64,000 nucleotides of DNA from Salinispora arenicola (GTDB taxonomy: Bacteria; Actinomycetota; Actinomycetes; Mycobacteriales; Micromonosporaceae): positions 4,402,001 through 4,466,000 of the forward strand of contig NZ_VFOL01000001.1 in assembly GCF_006716065.1 (NCBI RefSeq), in the 5' to 3' direction. The notes below the pieces were generated by a model. It ran no database searches and was not told the DNA's origin. It saw only the letters and a list, made by a program, of their open reading frames with translations. How positions within the stretch are numbered: position 1 is the first letter of the stretch; each line of letters starts with the position of its first letter. Positions 28,095-37,450 of this stretch are shown here, in pieces. Made by a program: the position numbers and the translations under genes.

Positions 28095-29333
28095 TCACAG
28101 GCGGACACCGAGCAGGGCGTCCACCGCCCTGGCGAACAGCGCCGGCGCCGCCTGGTCGTCGCCGGTACCGACGAGCGCCGCGTCCGCCCAGGAATCCGCC
28201 AGGGTGAGAGCCCCCGGGGAGTCGAGGTCGTCCGCAAGACGCTCCCGGAACGCAGCCAGGAACGTCCTCGCTGACGGGCCGGAAGGCGCGGCCGCAGCCC
28301 GCCGCCATCGGTCCAGCCGCTTCTGCGCGGTCACCAGCAGGTCGTCGTTCCACGAGCGGTCGCTGCGGTAGTGCCCGCTCATCAGGGCCAGCCGGACCGC
28401 CATCGGATCCACCCGGTCGGCCCGCAACCGGGACACGAAGACCAGGTTGCCGCGGGACTTGGACATCTTCTCCCCGGCCAGGCCGATCATGCCGGCGTGC
28501 ACGTAATGCTGCGCGAACGGGGACTGCCCGGTCAGCAGCTCGGCGTGCGCGGCGGAGCACTCGTGGTGAGGGAAGATCAAATCGTTGCCCCCGCCCTGCA
28601 CATCGATGCGGTGGCCGAGCAGGTTCAGCGCGATCACCGCACACTCGATGTGCCAGCCGGGACGGCCCAGCCCCAGACCGCCGCCCGGCCACGACGGCTC
28701 GTCCGCGCGGGCACTACGCCACAGCAGCGGGTCGAGCGGGTCACGCTTCCCGGCCCGGTCCGGGTCACCACCACGCTCGGGGAAGATCTCCAGCATCTGC
28801 TCCCGGCCAAGGTTCGACTCGTACCCGAACCGGGGCGCCGCCGAGATGTCGAAGTAGACATCACCAGTGCCGTCGTCGATCCGGTAGGCGGCCTCCTCCT
28901 TCACCAGCGTCAGGACCCGCTCGGCGATATCCGGAATCGACTCGACGGCACCGACGTAGTGCGCCGGCGGGATGATCCGCAGCGCCACCATGTCCTCCCG
29001 GAACAGGGCGGTCTCCCGCATCGCCAGGACCTTCCAGTCCTCGCCGTCTCGAGCGGCACGCTCCAGCAGCGGGTCGTCGATGTCCGTAACGTTCTGCACA
29101 TACGTCACGTCCAACCCCGCGTCCCGCCACACCCGCTGGACCAGGTCAAAGGTGATCATCGTGGCGGCGTGCCCGAGGTGGGTGGCGTCGTACGGGGTGA
29201 TGCCGCAGACATACATCGTGCCGGTCCCGGTAGGCGTGCTGGCGGCGACGCCCTGCCGCGCCGAGTCGAACAACATCAGCGGCCCGCCGCGGCCCGGTAA
29301 CCGTGGCACCTCGTGTCCCGCCCAAGAGTCCAT
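28095..29333 (-). CDS. mshC: mycothiol cysteine ligase MshC
   Basis: Joins cysteine to GlcN-Ins in mycothiol synthesis, using ATP. It resembles cysteinyl-tRNA synthetase but lacks a tRNA-binding tail; 412 residues is the MshC length. The zinc and adenylate site [16 protein letters not shown] has Cys43 and the HxGH motif at 52-55; KMSKS is at 289-293. The protein begins [14 protein letters not shown], as MshC does. It ends the leftward block that includes the SCO1664-like, DUF3090 and phosphatase genes. Mycothiol is an actinobacterial thiol, so this gene supports the taxonomy. Confidence 0.96.
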   Translation of the reverse strand: MDSWAGHEVPRLPGRGGPLMLFDSARQGVAASTPTGTGTMYVCGITPYDATHLGHAATMITFDLVQRVWRDAGLDVTYVQNVTDIDDPLLERAARDGEDWKVLAMRETALFREDMVALRIIPPAHYVGAVESIPDIAERVLTLVKEEAAYRIDDGTGDVYFDISAAPRFGYESNLGREQMLEIFPERGGDPDRAGKRDPLDPLLWRSARADEPSWPGGGLGLGRPGWHIECAVIALNLLGHRIDVQGGGNDLIFPHHECSAAHAELLTGQSPFAQHYVHAGMIGLAGEKMSKSRGNLVFVSRLRADRVDPMAVRLALMSGHYRSDRSWNDDLLVTAQKRLDRWRRAAAAPSGPSARTFLAAFRERLADDLDSPGALTLADSWADAALVGTGDDQAAPALFARAVDALLGVRL

Positions 29334-29400
29334 GACCGCCAGCCTAACCAGCGGTCAACCGGCTTCGGGGCATGCCACAGGTGATCAACGTGACAGTCGT

Positions 29401-30240
29401 TCACATAGGTGGCCACGGCACCGCCGGCCACTGCCGGGACGGCAGCGGAAACCGACCGGCGGACCGCAGCCGCTCGATTCGTGCGGCCAGTTCGGCGATC
29501 TCGCCGGGGGTCAGGTGGTCGGCAAGCTCCCCGCCCAGTCCCCCGGCGACCGCTCCGGCAAGCACCTCGAGTACCTGCACCACGTCCGTCGGCAACTCGC
29601 GGCCCGCCCAACCCCAGAGCACCGTGCGCAGCTTCTCCTCGACGTGGAAGCTGACCCCGTGGTCCACGCCGTGGATCCGACCATCCGGACCGACCAGCAC
29701 GTGCCCGCCCTTACGGTCGGCGTTGTTGATGACGGCATCAAGCACCGCCAGCCGGGCCAACTGAGGGTCGTCGGCGTGTGCGAGGGCGTACGGGGTGCCC
29801 TCGTCATCGCGGGCCGCGGCGACCGCGAACCACCGGGACGGCAGCGCGTCGGCCGGCACGAACCCCACCAGCGGCTCCGGATCGTCCGGCCCGTCGATCC
29901 ACAGCTGACAGGAGCCGGGGCCGAGCGGCCCGTCGCGGAGCACCGTCGGCGGCACCAGATCCCAACCCGTGGCTCGGGACACCAGGTACGCGGCTACCTC
30001 ACGGCCGGCGAGATTGCCATCCGGGAAGTCCCACAATGGCCGCTCGCCCCGCACCGGCTTGTAGACACACCGTGCGGTCATCCCGTCCAGCGTCAGCACC
30101 CCGCGTAGCGTTGTGTTCGAGGCGTCCACCAGCCGCCCCTCCAGATCCAGCGTGCCCTCGCGGAGCAGCCGAAGGGGCGGGTCGCCATCCCGGCGGCGCC
30201 GGTCGCCGTCCCGGCGACGGCGCAGATCGGACGAGGTCAC
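29401..30240 (-). CDS. SCO1664-family conserved protein (kinase-like fold)
   Basis: A 279-residue member of the SCO1664 family, which resembles phosphatidylinositol 3/4-kinase folds, function unknown. Visible blocks are VYKPVRGERPLWDFPDG, REVAAYLVSRATGWDLVPPT, AVLDAVINNADRKGGHVL and HGVDHGVSFHVEEKLRTVLWG; the NNxDRKxxH and D-H-G motifs look like a catalytic loop and metal site. The GTG at 30240 overlaps the DUF3090 stop (GTGA), so I reject the longer frame reaching 30852. It sits 67 bases upstream of mshC, an arrangement widely conserved in Actinobacteria. Confidence 0.88.
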   Translation of the reverse strand: MTSSDLRRRRDGDRRRRDGDPPLRLLREGTLDLEGRLVDASNTTLRGVLTLDGMTARCVYKPVRGERPLWDFPDGNLAGREVAAYLVSRATGWDLVPPTVLRDGPLGPGSCQLWIDGPDDPEPLVGFVPADALPSRWFAVAAARDDEGTPYALAHADDPQLARLAVLDAVINNADRKGGHVLVGPDGRIHGVDHGVSFHVEEKLRTVLWGWAGRELPTDVVQVLEVLAGAVAGGLGGELADHLTPGEIAELAARIERLRSAGRFPLPSRQWPAVPWPPM

Positions 30241-30815
30241 CGGTGGTAACCGTTGTGACGCGGACAGAGATGACCGACGGGGTCGAGTGGCTGGCCGCAG
30301 AGCGGACACGGCGGACGGCCCGCGTTGACCACCCGCCGGGCCCGTTCGATGAACGCCCGGGTCGCCTCCGGGGTCAACCGCACCCGCAGCCGGTCCAGGT
30401 CGTCGTCCGGCTCCTCGGCGGACTCCTCGTCGTCCGGCTCGTCCACCTCGACCTCGGCCCCGGCCTCGGCTTCGCCGACGGCGATTGCCTCGATCACGAC
30501 CGTCTCGGTGTCCACGTCGAAGGCCAGCCCCAACGTGCCGACCCGAAACTCCTCGTCGACAGGAGTATCCAGTGGGTCGTTGTCGCCGCCGACCGGACCG
30601 GTCTCGGGCAGTTTCACCCCAAACCGTCGCTGCGCCTCGGAGAGCAACTCCTCCAGCTTCTCCGCCAGCAGCGAGACCTGAACCTTCTCCAGCGCGACGC
30701 TGACCAGCCGGCCACCGCCGCGGGCCTGGAGGAAGAACGTGCGATCCCCCGGCGGCCCGACGGTCCCGGCGACGAACCGCTCCGGCGGCTCGAAGGCGTG
30801 CACCTGGTGGGTCAT
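30237..30815 (-). CDS. DUF3090 family protein with C-terminal zinc-ribbon motif
   Basis: A 192-residue protein of unknown function. It begins MTHQVHAFEPPERFVAGTVG and ends in a putative metal site, CPLCGQPLDPVGHLCPRHNGYHR (broken here into CPLC and CPRH pairs), preceded by an acidic stretch around residues 120-140 rich in Glu and Asp. Known only as part of the conserved set with the SCO1664-like and histidine phosphatase genes. It overlaps the next gene by four bases, so the two are likely made together. Confidence 0.88.
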   Translation of the reverse strand: MTHQVHAFEPPERFVAGTVGPPGDRTFFLQARGGGRLVSVALEKVQVSLLAEKLEELLSEAQRRFGVKLPETGPVGGDNDPLDTPVDEEFRVGTLGLAFDVDTETVVIEAIAVGEAEAGAEVEVDEPDDEESAEEPDDDLDRLRVRLTPEATRAFIERARRVVNAGRPPCPLCGQPLDPVGHLCPRHNGYHR

Positions 30816-30963
30816 ACCTCGACCCTATCCGGCGCACCCGCACGGTGCGCACCCCACCGACCGGAAACGCCGCCCGGCGCGCCTGCGGTGCAGGTGGCCG
30901 ACGTCACACGGGCCGCCCAGCCGCATACCCCCTCCCCCGTGATCGGCGCGGGCGACGTGGCGG

Positions 30964-31671
30964 TCAGGGGGTCGAGCCCGCGCCACCACCGACCGCTGCG
31001 TCCGAATCGGCGGGGGCACGACGGGATCGCCGACGGCGCTTCGGCGGGGGCGGAACCAGCGCTGCCAGGTCGCCCCCGGTGTCGTTGAGCCGTACCAGGA
31101 ACGGGCGCAGCGGGGTGTAGCGGATCGCCGTGATCGAGGCCGGATCCACGACGAGACGCTGGAAGAGGTCCAGGTGCAGGCCGAGTGCGTCGGCCACGAT
31201 CGCTTTGATCACGTCGCCGTGGGTACAGGCCAGCCAGACCGCGTCCGACCCGCGCCCCGCGCTCACCCGGGCGTCCCAGGTACGTACCGTGGCCACCGCC
31301 CGCGCCGCCATGGCCGCCATCGCCTCACCGCCGGGGAAGACCGCCGCGCTGGGGTGCTGCTGAACGACCGGCCAGAGCGGATCCTTCGCGAGCTGCTTCA
31401 ACGGCTGGCCCTCCCACCTGCCGTACCCGCATTCGGTCAGCCCTTCCTCCACCGTTGGCTCGGCCTCGGGCAGCGCCAGGTCCAGGGTCTGCCGGCAGCG
31501 GATCAACGGGCTGGTCACCACCGCGGTGAACGGCACCGGCCGGAGACGTTCGCCGACCGCCTCGGCCTGGGCGCAGCCGGCCTCGTCCAGCTCGACCGGC
31601 AGCCGGCCAGCCAGGCCCCCGGCCGCGTTCGCGGTTGTCCGGCCGTGTCGCAAGAGCAGTAGGGTCGCCAC
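30964..31671 (-). CDS. histidine phosphatase family protein (MSMEG_4193-like)
   Basis: A phosphoglycerate-mutase-like phosphatase of 235 residues. The catalytic RHG motif is LLLRHGRTTANAAG at residues 5-18, with phospho-histidine His9; SPLIRCRQTL and the distal histidine in ACTHGDVIKAI complete the site. The C-terminal 30 residues are basic then small (PPPPKRRRRSRRAP...), a tail that may bind nucleic acid or membrane. I take GTG 31671, giving MATLLLLRHG; the frame extends to 31743 without a better start. Substrate unknown. Neighbours are DUF3090 and uppP. Confidence 0.88.
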   Translation of the reverse strand: MATLLLLRHGRTTANAAGGLAGRLPVELDEAGCAQAEAVGERLRPVPFTAVVTSPLIRCRQTLDLALPEAEPTVEEGLTECGYGRWEGQPLKQLAKDPLWPVVQQHPSAAVFPGGEAMAAMAARAVATVRTWDARVSAGRGSDAVWLACTHGDVIKAIVADALGLHLDLFQRLVVDPASITAIRYTPLRPFLVRLNDTGGDLAALVPPPPKRRRRSRRAPADSDAAVGGGAGSTP

Positions 31672-31758
31672 GGTGACCACCCTAGGGCCTGCACCGCCCC
31701 ACTCCCGCCGATGCACCCCGGCCCGGTGCCCGCCCGGGCGCATCGGCGCGCGACCGGC

Positions 31759-32595
31759 TCAGGTGGCGCTGATCGTGCCGGTCAGCAACAGAGCGAGCAC
31801 CAGCGTTCCCAACGCCACCCGGTACAGGACGAAGATGTACAGGGTGTGGTGGGCGACGTAGCGCAGCAGCCAGGCGATCGCCGCGTACCCGACCGCGAAG
31901 GCGACCACCGTGGCCACGATCATCTGTGCCCCACTCGGCACCGAGGTGCCCGGCGCGGCCGGCGCGAAGACGTCCTCGAGACTGAGGATGCCCGACATGA
32001 CCACCGCGGGGATTGCCAGAAGGAACGAGTATCGGGCCGCGGTCTCCCGGGTAAGGTTGAGCAGCAGGCCGGCGGTGAGCGTTCCCCCGGAACGGGACAC
32101 GCCGGGGATCAGCGCCATCGCCTGCGCGAAACCCATGACCACGCCGTCGCGCATCCGGAAGTTCTCCAGCGTACGTGTCTGCCGGCCCCAGTACTCGGCG
32201 AACGCCAGCACGAAGGCGAACAGGATCAGAGTGCTGGCGACCAGCCACAGGTTCCGCGCGGTCTCCCGAATCTGGTCCTTGAACAGCAGGCCGAAGACGC
32301 CAATCGGTATCGAGCCGACGATAACGTACCAGCCCATCCGGTAGTCGAGGCTGCTGCGCACCGACCGGTCCCAGATTCCGATGACCCAGGTACGGGTGAT
32401 TCGCCAGATGTCCTTGGCGAAATAGAGCAGGACCGCTGCCTCGGTGCCGAGCTGGGTGACGGCGGTGAACGACGCCCCGGCATCCTGCTCGAAGAAGATC
32501 GCGGAGGTGATCCGCAGGTGCCCAGACGAGCTGATCGGCAGGAACTCGGTGAGGCCCTGCACGACGCCCAGGACGATGGCCTCGACCCAGGTCAC
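31759..32595 (-). CDS. uppP: undecaprenyl-diphosphatase (UppP/BacA)
   Basis: Recycles undecaprenyl pyrophosphate to the monophosphate carrier used for cell wall synthesis. A membrane protein of 278 residues with about eight hydrophobic segments. The two conserved motifs are present: [13 protein letters not shown] near residue 17 and [15 protein letters not shown]. The GTG start at 32595 overlaps the stop of the upstream oxidoreductase. Loss of this enzyme is usually tolerated because PAP2 phosphatases overlap in function; overexpression gives bacitracin tolerance in other bacteria. Confidence 0.97.
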   Translation of the reverse strand: MTWVEAIVLGVVQGLTEFLPISSSGHLRITSAIFFEQDAGASFTAVTQLGTEAAVLLYFAKDIWRITRTWVIGIWDRSVRSSLDYRMGWYVIVGSIPIGVFGLLFKDQIRETARNLWLVASTLILFAFVLAFAEYWGRQTRTLENFRMRDGVVMGFAQAMALIPGVSRSGGTLTAGLLLNLTRETAARYSFLLAIPAVVMSGILSLEDVFAPAAPGTSVPSGAQMIVATVVAFAVGYAAIAWLLRYVAHHTLYIFVLYRVALGTLVLALLLTGTISAT

Positions 32596-33644
32596 TCCCC
32601 GACTCCCGCGAGATCCAGCGCCTCGGCGACCGTCCGCAGGGTCTGCACGCCGCTGTCCCGGTCGGCCACGAACAGGGTCACCGACAGGGTGGTGACGCCG
32701 GCGGCGGCATACTCCCGCATCCGCTCGGCGATGCGCTCCTTCGGGCCGAGTAGCGAGGTACGGTCGATCAACTCCATCGGCACCGCGGCGGCCGCGTCGC
32801 GCTGCCGCTTGGCCAGGTACAGATCCTGCACCTCACGTGCGGCGTCGCCGTACCCCATCCGGGTGGCGAGCTGGTTGTAGAAGTTCTGCTGCCGGCTGCC
32901 CATGCCGCCGATGTAGAGCGCCGCGTACCAGCGGACCAGTTCGGCGCAGGTGGCGACATCGTCACCGATCACCACCGGCACGGAGGGGACCACGTCGAAG
33001 CCGGCCAGCTCCTTGCCCACCCGGGCCCGACCGGCCCGGATCGCGGCCAGCTGCTCCTCGGCGAACTCCGGCGCATAGAACACGGCGAGCCAACCGTCGG
33101 CGATCTCCCCGGCGAGTTCCAGGTTCTTTGGACCGACGGCGGCCAGGTAGGTCGGGATGTGTTCCCGGGGCGGATGGAAGCCCAGGCGCAGGGCCTTGCC
33201 CGGCCCGTCGGGCAGCGGCAGGGTGTAGAACTCGCCGGCATAGGCGACCTCCTTCCGGGCCACCGCCAGCCGCACGATGTCGACGAACTCACGGGTCCGG
33301 GCGAGCGGCCGACCGAACCGTACGCCGTGCCAGCCCTCGGAGACCTGCGGACCGGACACACCCAGGCCGAGTCGGAACCGACCACCGGAGAGGGCGTCGA
33401 TGGTCGCGGCGGTCATCGCGGTCATCGCCGGAGTGCGGCCGGGAATCTGCATCACCGCGCTGCCCAGATCGATCCGCTTGGTCTGACCGGCCATCCAGGC
33501 GAGCATGCTCGGCGAGTCGGAGCCGTATGCCTCCGCCGCCCACACCACCGTGTAGCCGAGCCGGTCCGCCTCCTGAGCCAGAGCCAGGTGATCAGCAGGT
33601 GTACTCCACGCCGTCTGGTAGCCGAGGCTAAGCCCGAGTCGCAC
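32592..33644 (-). CDS. LLM-class F420-dependent oxidoreductase
   Basis: A luciferase-like TIM barrel of 350 residues, of the F420-binding group common in Actinobacteria. It begins [11 protein letters not shown] (initiated as Met) and holds [44 protein letters not shown] and [18 protein letters not shown], matching that group. GGAGG lies four bases before the GTG at 33644; the frame could reach 33662. The substrate is unknown. It is coupled to uppP, so membrane lipid or polyprenyl chemistry is a possible but unproven connection. Confidence 0.9.
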   Translation of the reverse strand: MRLGLSLGYQTAWSTPADHLALAQEADRLGYTVVWAAEAYGSDSPSMLAWMAGQTKRIDLGSAVMQIPGRTPAMTAMTAATIDALSGGRFRLGLGVSGPQVSEGWHGVRFGRPLARTREFVDIVRLAVARKEVAYAGEFYTLPLPDGPGKALRLGFHPPREHIPTYLAAVGPKNLELAGEIADGWLAVFYAPEFAEEQLAAIRAGRARVGKELAGFDVVPSVPVVIGDDVATCAELVRWYAALYIGGMGSRQQNFYNQLATRMGYGDAAREVQDLYLAKRQRDAAAAVPMELIDRTSLLGPKERIAERMREYAAAGVTTLSVTLFVADRDSGVQTLRTVAEALDLAGVGE

Positions 33645-33827
33645 TATTCCTCCCCCATCCACACCACAGGTCGAATCAGGTTACGCAATACCGGTGCCGC
33701 GCTCGATCACCGGCTCACGGAAACGTGGGTCGGCCACGCGCCCCGAACGATCGCCTCGGCAAACGGGCCGGCAGACTTGACGGCAGCGAGGATATCGGTG
33801 CGGCCCTGATGGAAATAAGGTTCAGCC

Positions 33828-34799
33828 ATGCAACAGCGACCGCTCGGCCGAAGCGGGCTGGCGGTATCGCGGCTCGCGCTCGGCACCATGACCTGGGGCC
33901 GGGACACCGATGCCGACGACGCGGCGGCCCAGCTGAGGAGCTATCTCGACGCGGGCGGCAACCTGATCGACACCGCCGACGTCTACGGCGATGGTGACGC
34001 GGAGTCGGTCATCGGCTCGCTCCTCGGCACACTGGTCCCCCGCGAGGAACTGCTGATCGCGACCAAGGCGGGGCTGCGCCCGGGCAACGGCCGGCGCCGC
34101 GACGGCTCCCGCGGTCACCTGCTGCGCACCCTCGACGCCTCGCTGCGCCGGCTCGGCACCGACCACGTCGACCTGTTCCAGGTGCACGGGTACGACCCGG
34201 ACACACCGCTGGAGGAGAGCCTCGCCGCCCTGGACCACGCGGTCGCCAGCGGGCGGGTCCGGTACGTCGGTGTCTCCAACTTCTCCGGCTGGCAGACCGC
34301 CCGCGCCGCGGCCTGGCAGGCGGCCTGGCCCGGCCGGTCGCCCGTGGTGGCCGCCCAGGTGGAGTACTCGCTGCTGCAACGCGGCATCGAGCGGGAGGTG
34401 CTACCGGCCTGCACAGCCCTCGGGCTGGGCGTGCTGCCCTGGTCACCGTTGGGGCGCGGGGTGCTGACCGGCAAGTACCGCAACGGCCGACCGGCCGACT
34501 CCCGGGCGGCCTCACCGCACTTCGAACGGTTCGTCGCGACCTACCTGGAGCCGCGCTGCTCCAGCATCGTGGAGGCGGTCGCCACCGCAGCGGGTGGTCT
34601 CGGTGTCTCACCGCTGGAGGTCGCGCTGGCCTGGATCCGCGACCGGCCCGGGGTCGTCGCGCCGATCCTCGGCGCACGCACCGTGGGGCAGCTGCTCGGC
34701 GCGCTCCAGGTCGAACAGATGACCCTGCCGGAGGAGATCACGACGGCCCTCAACGACGTCTCCGCGGTGCCGGTCGGCTACCCGGAACGCGACGGCTGA
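33828..34799 (+). CDS. aldo/keto reductase
   Basis: NADPH-dependent reductase of the AKR superfamily, 323 residues in an eight-stranded barrel. The catalytic residues are visible: Asp48 and Tyr53 in NLIDTADVYGDGDAES, Lys in LLIATKAG, and His in VDLFQVHGYDP. The cofactor region GLGVLPWSPLGRGVLTGKY is near the C terminus. The ATG at 33828 follows AAGG. It diverges from the F420 oxidoreductase and is followed by a GC hairpin. Physiological substrate unknown. Confidence 0.93.
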   Translation: MQQRPLGRSGLAVSRLALGTMTWGRDTDADDAAAQLRSYLDAGGNLIDTADVYGDGDAESVIGSLLGTLVPREELLIATKAGLRPGNGRRRDGSRGHLLRTLDASLRRLGTDHVDLFQVHGYDPDTPLEESLAALDHAVASGRVRYVGVSNFSGWQTARAAAWQAAWPGRSPVVAAQVEYSLLQRGIEREVLPACTALGLGVLPWSPLGRGVLTGKYRNGRPADSRAASPHFERFVATYLEPRCSSIVEAVATAAGGLGVSPLEVALAWIRDRPGVVAPILGARTVGQLLGALQVEQMTLPEEITTALNDVSAVPVGYPERDG

Positions 34800-34814
34800 C
34801 GCCGGGCGCGAACC

Positions 34815-34834
34815 CGGCCCGGCGGACCGGGCCG
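34815..34834. terminator. GC hairpin after the aldo/keto reductase
   Basis: Eight paired bases, CGGCCCGG and CCGGGCCG, around a CGGA loop, 15 bases after the stop codon. There is no T-run, which is common for high-GC actinobacteria. Confidence 0.45.
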
Positions 34835-34902
34835 AGGGTGGCCGGACCGGACGGGGCGCGTCCGGGGTGGCGCTGAGCTGGGCGGCTGGGCAGCATAGGG
34901 CC

Positions 34903-35094
34903 ATGGACTACGAATACGCGCCGCTGCGGTTGCCAGCGAACGTCGACCGGCTGACCGCTGCGGCGCAGCTCGCTATCCAGGCGGAGTTCTCTGGTTGGGA
35001 GTTGGCCCGGGTCCGGCTGTTCCGGGACGGGACTCGGCAGGTGATGCTGCGCCGCCGCCGGGTCGGCCAGCCCCAGCCCGGCCTGTCCTACTAG
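34903..35094 (+). CDS. small conserved protein, DUF5703-like
   Basis: A 63-residue protein starting MDYEYAPLRLPANVDRLTAA and ending in a basic run (MLRRRRVGQ). AAQLAIQAEFSGWELARVRL, a pattern I associate with DUF5703, suggests a small alpha/beta fold; function unknown. The in-frame GTG at 34867 would add 12 residues without a ribosome site. Small size, strong third-position GC and a family-like core argue it is real. It lies alone between the reductase and a leftward gene. Confidence 0.7.
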   Translation: MDYEYAPLRLPANVDRLTAAAQLAIQAEFSGWELARVRLFRDGTRQVMLRRRRVGQPQPGLSY

Positions 35095-35167
35095 CCGACG
35101 CCGGCCCGGTCCGGGGCTGCTCGCCCCGGAAACGCGGCCCACCGTGGTGCACGCGCCGCACAGGCAG

Positions 35168-35824
35168 CTAGTGGACGTGGTCGTGCTCCTCGTCGTCCAG
35201 TTCGAGGAACGGGTGCTCGTCGAGACGACCTACCAACCGGTCGTCGGCGGCGGGCTGGAACGGGCCCACCGGGTCGTCATCATCGAAGGACTCCAGGTCA
35301 ACCGCGGCGCCGACCTCGCTGACCATGACCACACCGTCCAGTGGCTCCAGCTCCGGCACATCCAGCGCGGCGAGCGATCCGTCCCCGCTCTGCAACAGCT
35401 CCAACACCGCTTCGCCGACCCCCTCGACGGGTGCCGGCTCGTCCTCGTCCGGGGTTTCCGCACGGCGGGCTGATCCGGCGGCCCGGATCAGTGCCGAGAC
35501 GCTTGGTACCCGGTAGTCGCGGCGCTGGCGAACCGAGATGACCCGCGGGTACGCGTCGGTGCCCGGCGCACCGTCGGGGCCGGCGAGGCGCTGGTCGGCC
35601 TCGTCCGGGTCGATCGCCTGCACGTCCCAGGGGGTGACCTCGCCGAAGGCGTCCATCAGTTGTTCGTCGTAGGCGTATGAGGCATTGTTCAACGCGACGT
35701 ACGCCTGCCAGACGTCGTCGTCGTCGATTCGGCCCTGCGCGGCGCGCACGGCGGCCAGGTGATGGCGGGCCGCCTCGACGACGCGTTCGAGGGCACTGTC
35801 CAGCTCACCATGCTGGTCGGTCAT
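35168..35824 (-). CDS. conserved actinobacterial hypothetical protein, acidic C terminus
   Basis: A 218-residue protein I do not assign to a function. The N-terminal 70 residues are helical (LDSALERVVEAARHHLAAVRAAQG, VWQAYVALNNASYAYDEQLMDAFGEVTPWDVQ), followed by a stretch with RVISVRQRRDYRVPSVSALI. The last 90 residues are very acidic and end in a histidine-rich tail, EEHDHVH, which could bind metal. ATG 35824 is the only good start. It lies 51 bases downstream of the M20 peptidase and may share its transcript. Confidence 0.8.
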   Translation of the reverse strand: MTDQHGELDSALERVVEAARHHLAAVRAAQGRIDDDDVWQAYVALNNASYAYDEQLMDAFGEVTPWDVQAIDPDEADQRLAGPDGAPGTDAYPRVISVRQRRDYRVPSVSALIRAAGSARRAETPDEDEPAPVEGVGEAVLELLQSGDGSLAALDVPELEPLDGVVMVSEVGAAVDLESFDDDDPVGPFQPAADDRLVGRLDEHPFLELDDEEHDHVH

Positions 35825-35875
35825 CTATGGTGTCCCTTCGGTGTTCGGAAGGCGCCGCGTCGTCACGGACGTGGC

Positions 35876-37204
35876 TCAGCAGATGCGGAGGAACCGGTCG
35901 AGAACCCGCACGCCGAACTGTAGTCCGTCCACCGGAACTCGCTCGTCGATGCCATGGAACAGCGCGGAGAAGTTCAGGTCAGCGGGCAGGCGCAGCGGCG
36001 CGAAACCGAAGCAACGGATACCCAGCTGCGCGAATGCCTTCGCATCGGTGCCGCCGGAGAGCATGTACGGCACCGGCCGGGCCCCTGGATCCTCGGCGCG
36101 CAGCGCGATGGACATCGCCTCGACCAGGTCACCATCGAAGGTGGTTTCCAGCGCGGGCTGACGCTGGAGGTATTCGATGTCGAGGTCCGGGCCGACCAAC
36201 TCACGCAGTTGCCGCTCCAACAGCTGCGACTGGCCCGGCAGGCTACGGCAGTCGATGGTGGCGGTGGCCCGCCCGGGGATGACGTTGTCCTTGTAGCCGG
36301 CAGCGAGCCGGGTCGGGTTGGCCGTGTTGCGGACGGTCGCGCCGATGAGGTTGGCGATCGGGCCGAGCTTGCCGATGGCCGCTTCCGGGTCGTCCGGGTC
36401 GAGCTCGATTCCGAGCGCCTGGGACACCTCGTCGAGGAACGCACGTACGGTGTCGGTGACCACGACCGGGAAGCGGTGCCGGCCGATTCGGGTCACCGCC
36501 TCGGCGAGGGCGGTGACGGCGTTGTCGTCGTGCACCATCGAGCCGTGGCCCGGCCGCCCCCTGGCGTGCAGCCGCAGCCAGTCGATGCCCTTCTGGGCGG
36601 TCTCGATCAGGTACAGCCGCTGGCTCTCGTTCACCGAGTACGAGAAGCCACCGACCTCACCGATCCCCTCGGTGCAGCCCGCGAACAGGTCCGGGTGGCG
36701 CTGCACCAGAAAGTGCGCTCCGTACTCACTGCCGGCCTCCTCGTCGGCGGTGAACGCCAGCACCAGGTCCCGGGGAGGCTGGTACCCGGTCCGCTGCCAG
36801 TGCCGCACCACCGCCAGCATCATCGCGTCGAAGTCCTTCATGTCGATCGCGCCGCGACCCCAGAGGTAGCCGTCCCGCAGCTCGCCCGAGAACGGATGGA
36901 CCGACCACTCGTCGGCGTCGGCTGGCACCACATCCAGGTGACCGTGCACGAGCAGGCCGGGCCGGGCCCGGTCGACGCCGGGGATGCGGGCGACCAGGTT
37001 GGCGCGGCGGGGTGCGGACTCGTAGAGCACCGAGTCGACACCGACCTCGGCGAGCTTCTCCGCCACGTATTCTGCCGCGTGGCGTTCCCCGACGCTGGTG
37101 TCGTTGTCGCCGGTGTTGGTGGTGTCGATGCGCAGCAGGTCGCGGCAGAGGTCGACGACCTCGTCGGTGGGCGCGGGTTCGGTGCGGGCGGCGTCGCTCG
37201 TCAT
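35876..37204 (-). CDS. M20 family metallopeptidase (dipeptidase/deacylase)
   Basis: A two-zinc hydrolase of 442 residues. Metal ligands and catalytic residues are seen: His89 and Asp91 in LLVHGHLDVVPAD, Asp121 in GAIDMKDF, and Glu155-Glu156 in FTADEEAGSEYGAHF; the dimerisation domain lies in the middle. I use the ATG at 37204 (MTSDAARTEP), two bases after AAGGAG; the frame continues to 37366 but without a likely start. It acts on small peptides or N-acyl amino acids in the cytoplasm; the true substrate is unknown. Divergent from the LysR gene. Confidence 0.93.
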   Translation of the reverse strand: MTSDAARTEPAPTDEVVDLCRDLLRIDTTNTGDNDTSVGERHAAEYVAEKLAEVGVDSVLYESAPRRANLVARIPGVDRARPGLLVHGHLDVVPADADEWSVHPFSGELRDGYLWGRGAIDMKDFDAMMLAVVRHWQRTGYQPPRDLVLAFTADEEAGSEYGAHFLVQRHPDLFAGCTEGIGEVGGFSYSVNESQRLYLIETAQKGIDWLRLHARGRPGHGSMVHDDNAVTALAEAVTRIGRHRFPVVVTDTVRAFLDEVSQALGIELDPDDPEAAIGKLGPIANLIGATVRNTANPTRLAAGYKDNVIPGRATATIDCRSLPGQSQLLERQLRELVGPDLDIEYLQRQPALETTFDGDLVEAMSIALRAEDPGARPVPYMLSGGTDAKAFAQLGIRCFGFAPLRLPADLNFSALFHGIDERVPVDGLQFGVRVLDRFLRIC

Positions 37205-37386
37205 CGCTCCTTGATACCAGGACGCTGGCTGGGTTGGGTTCGCCCCATCCGCCCCGGGGAGTTTCGCCGCGATCCTGGGGGCCAGATCGCACTCACGGTG
37301 CCCCTCGGGTCGGGGCTGACAGTCGCGAACCGCTGGCGTTCGCGCACGGTACCGCCGGCGAAGCACCGGATGCCCAGTCCTGCACG

Positions 37387-37404
37387 CATCGTCAATCGTT
37401 GATG
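37387..37404. promoter_or_regulatory. imperfect palindrome between M20 peptidase and LysR gene
   Basis: The reading CATCGTCAATCGTTGATG has CATC/GATG outer arms with partial inner symmetry, close to the T-N11/12-A form of LysR boxes. It sits 47 bases before the LysR ATG, where an autoregulatory site would be expected. A single imperfect site is weak evidence. Confidence 0.25.
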
Positions 37405-37450
37405 CCTTGTAACCCTTCCCCCGACCGCTCGACGGGCCTACCGTCGGTCT

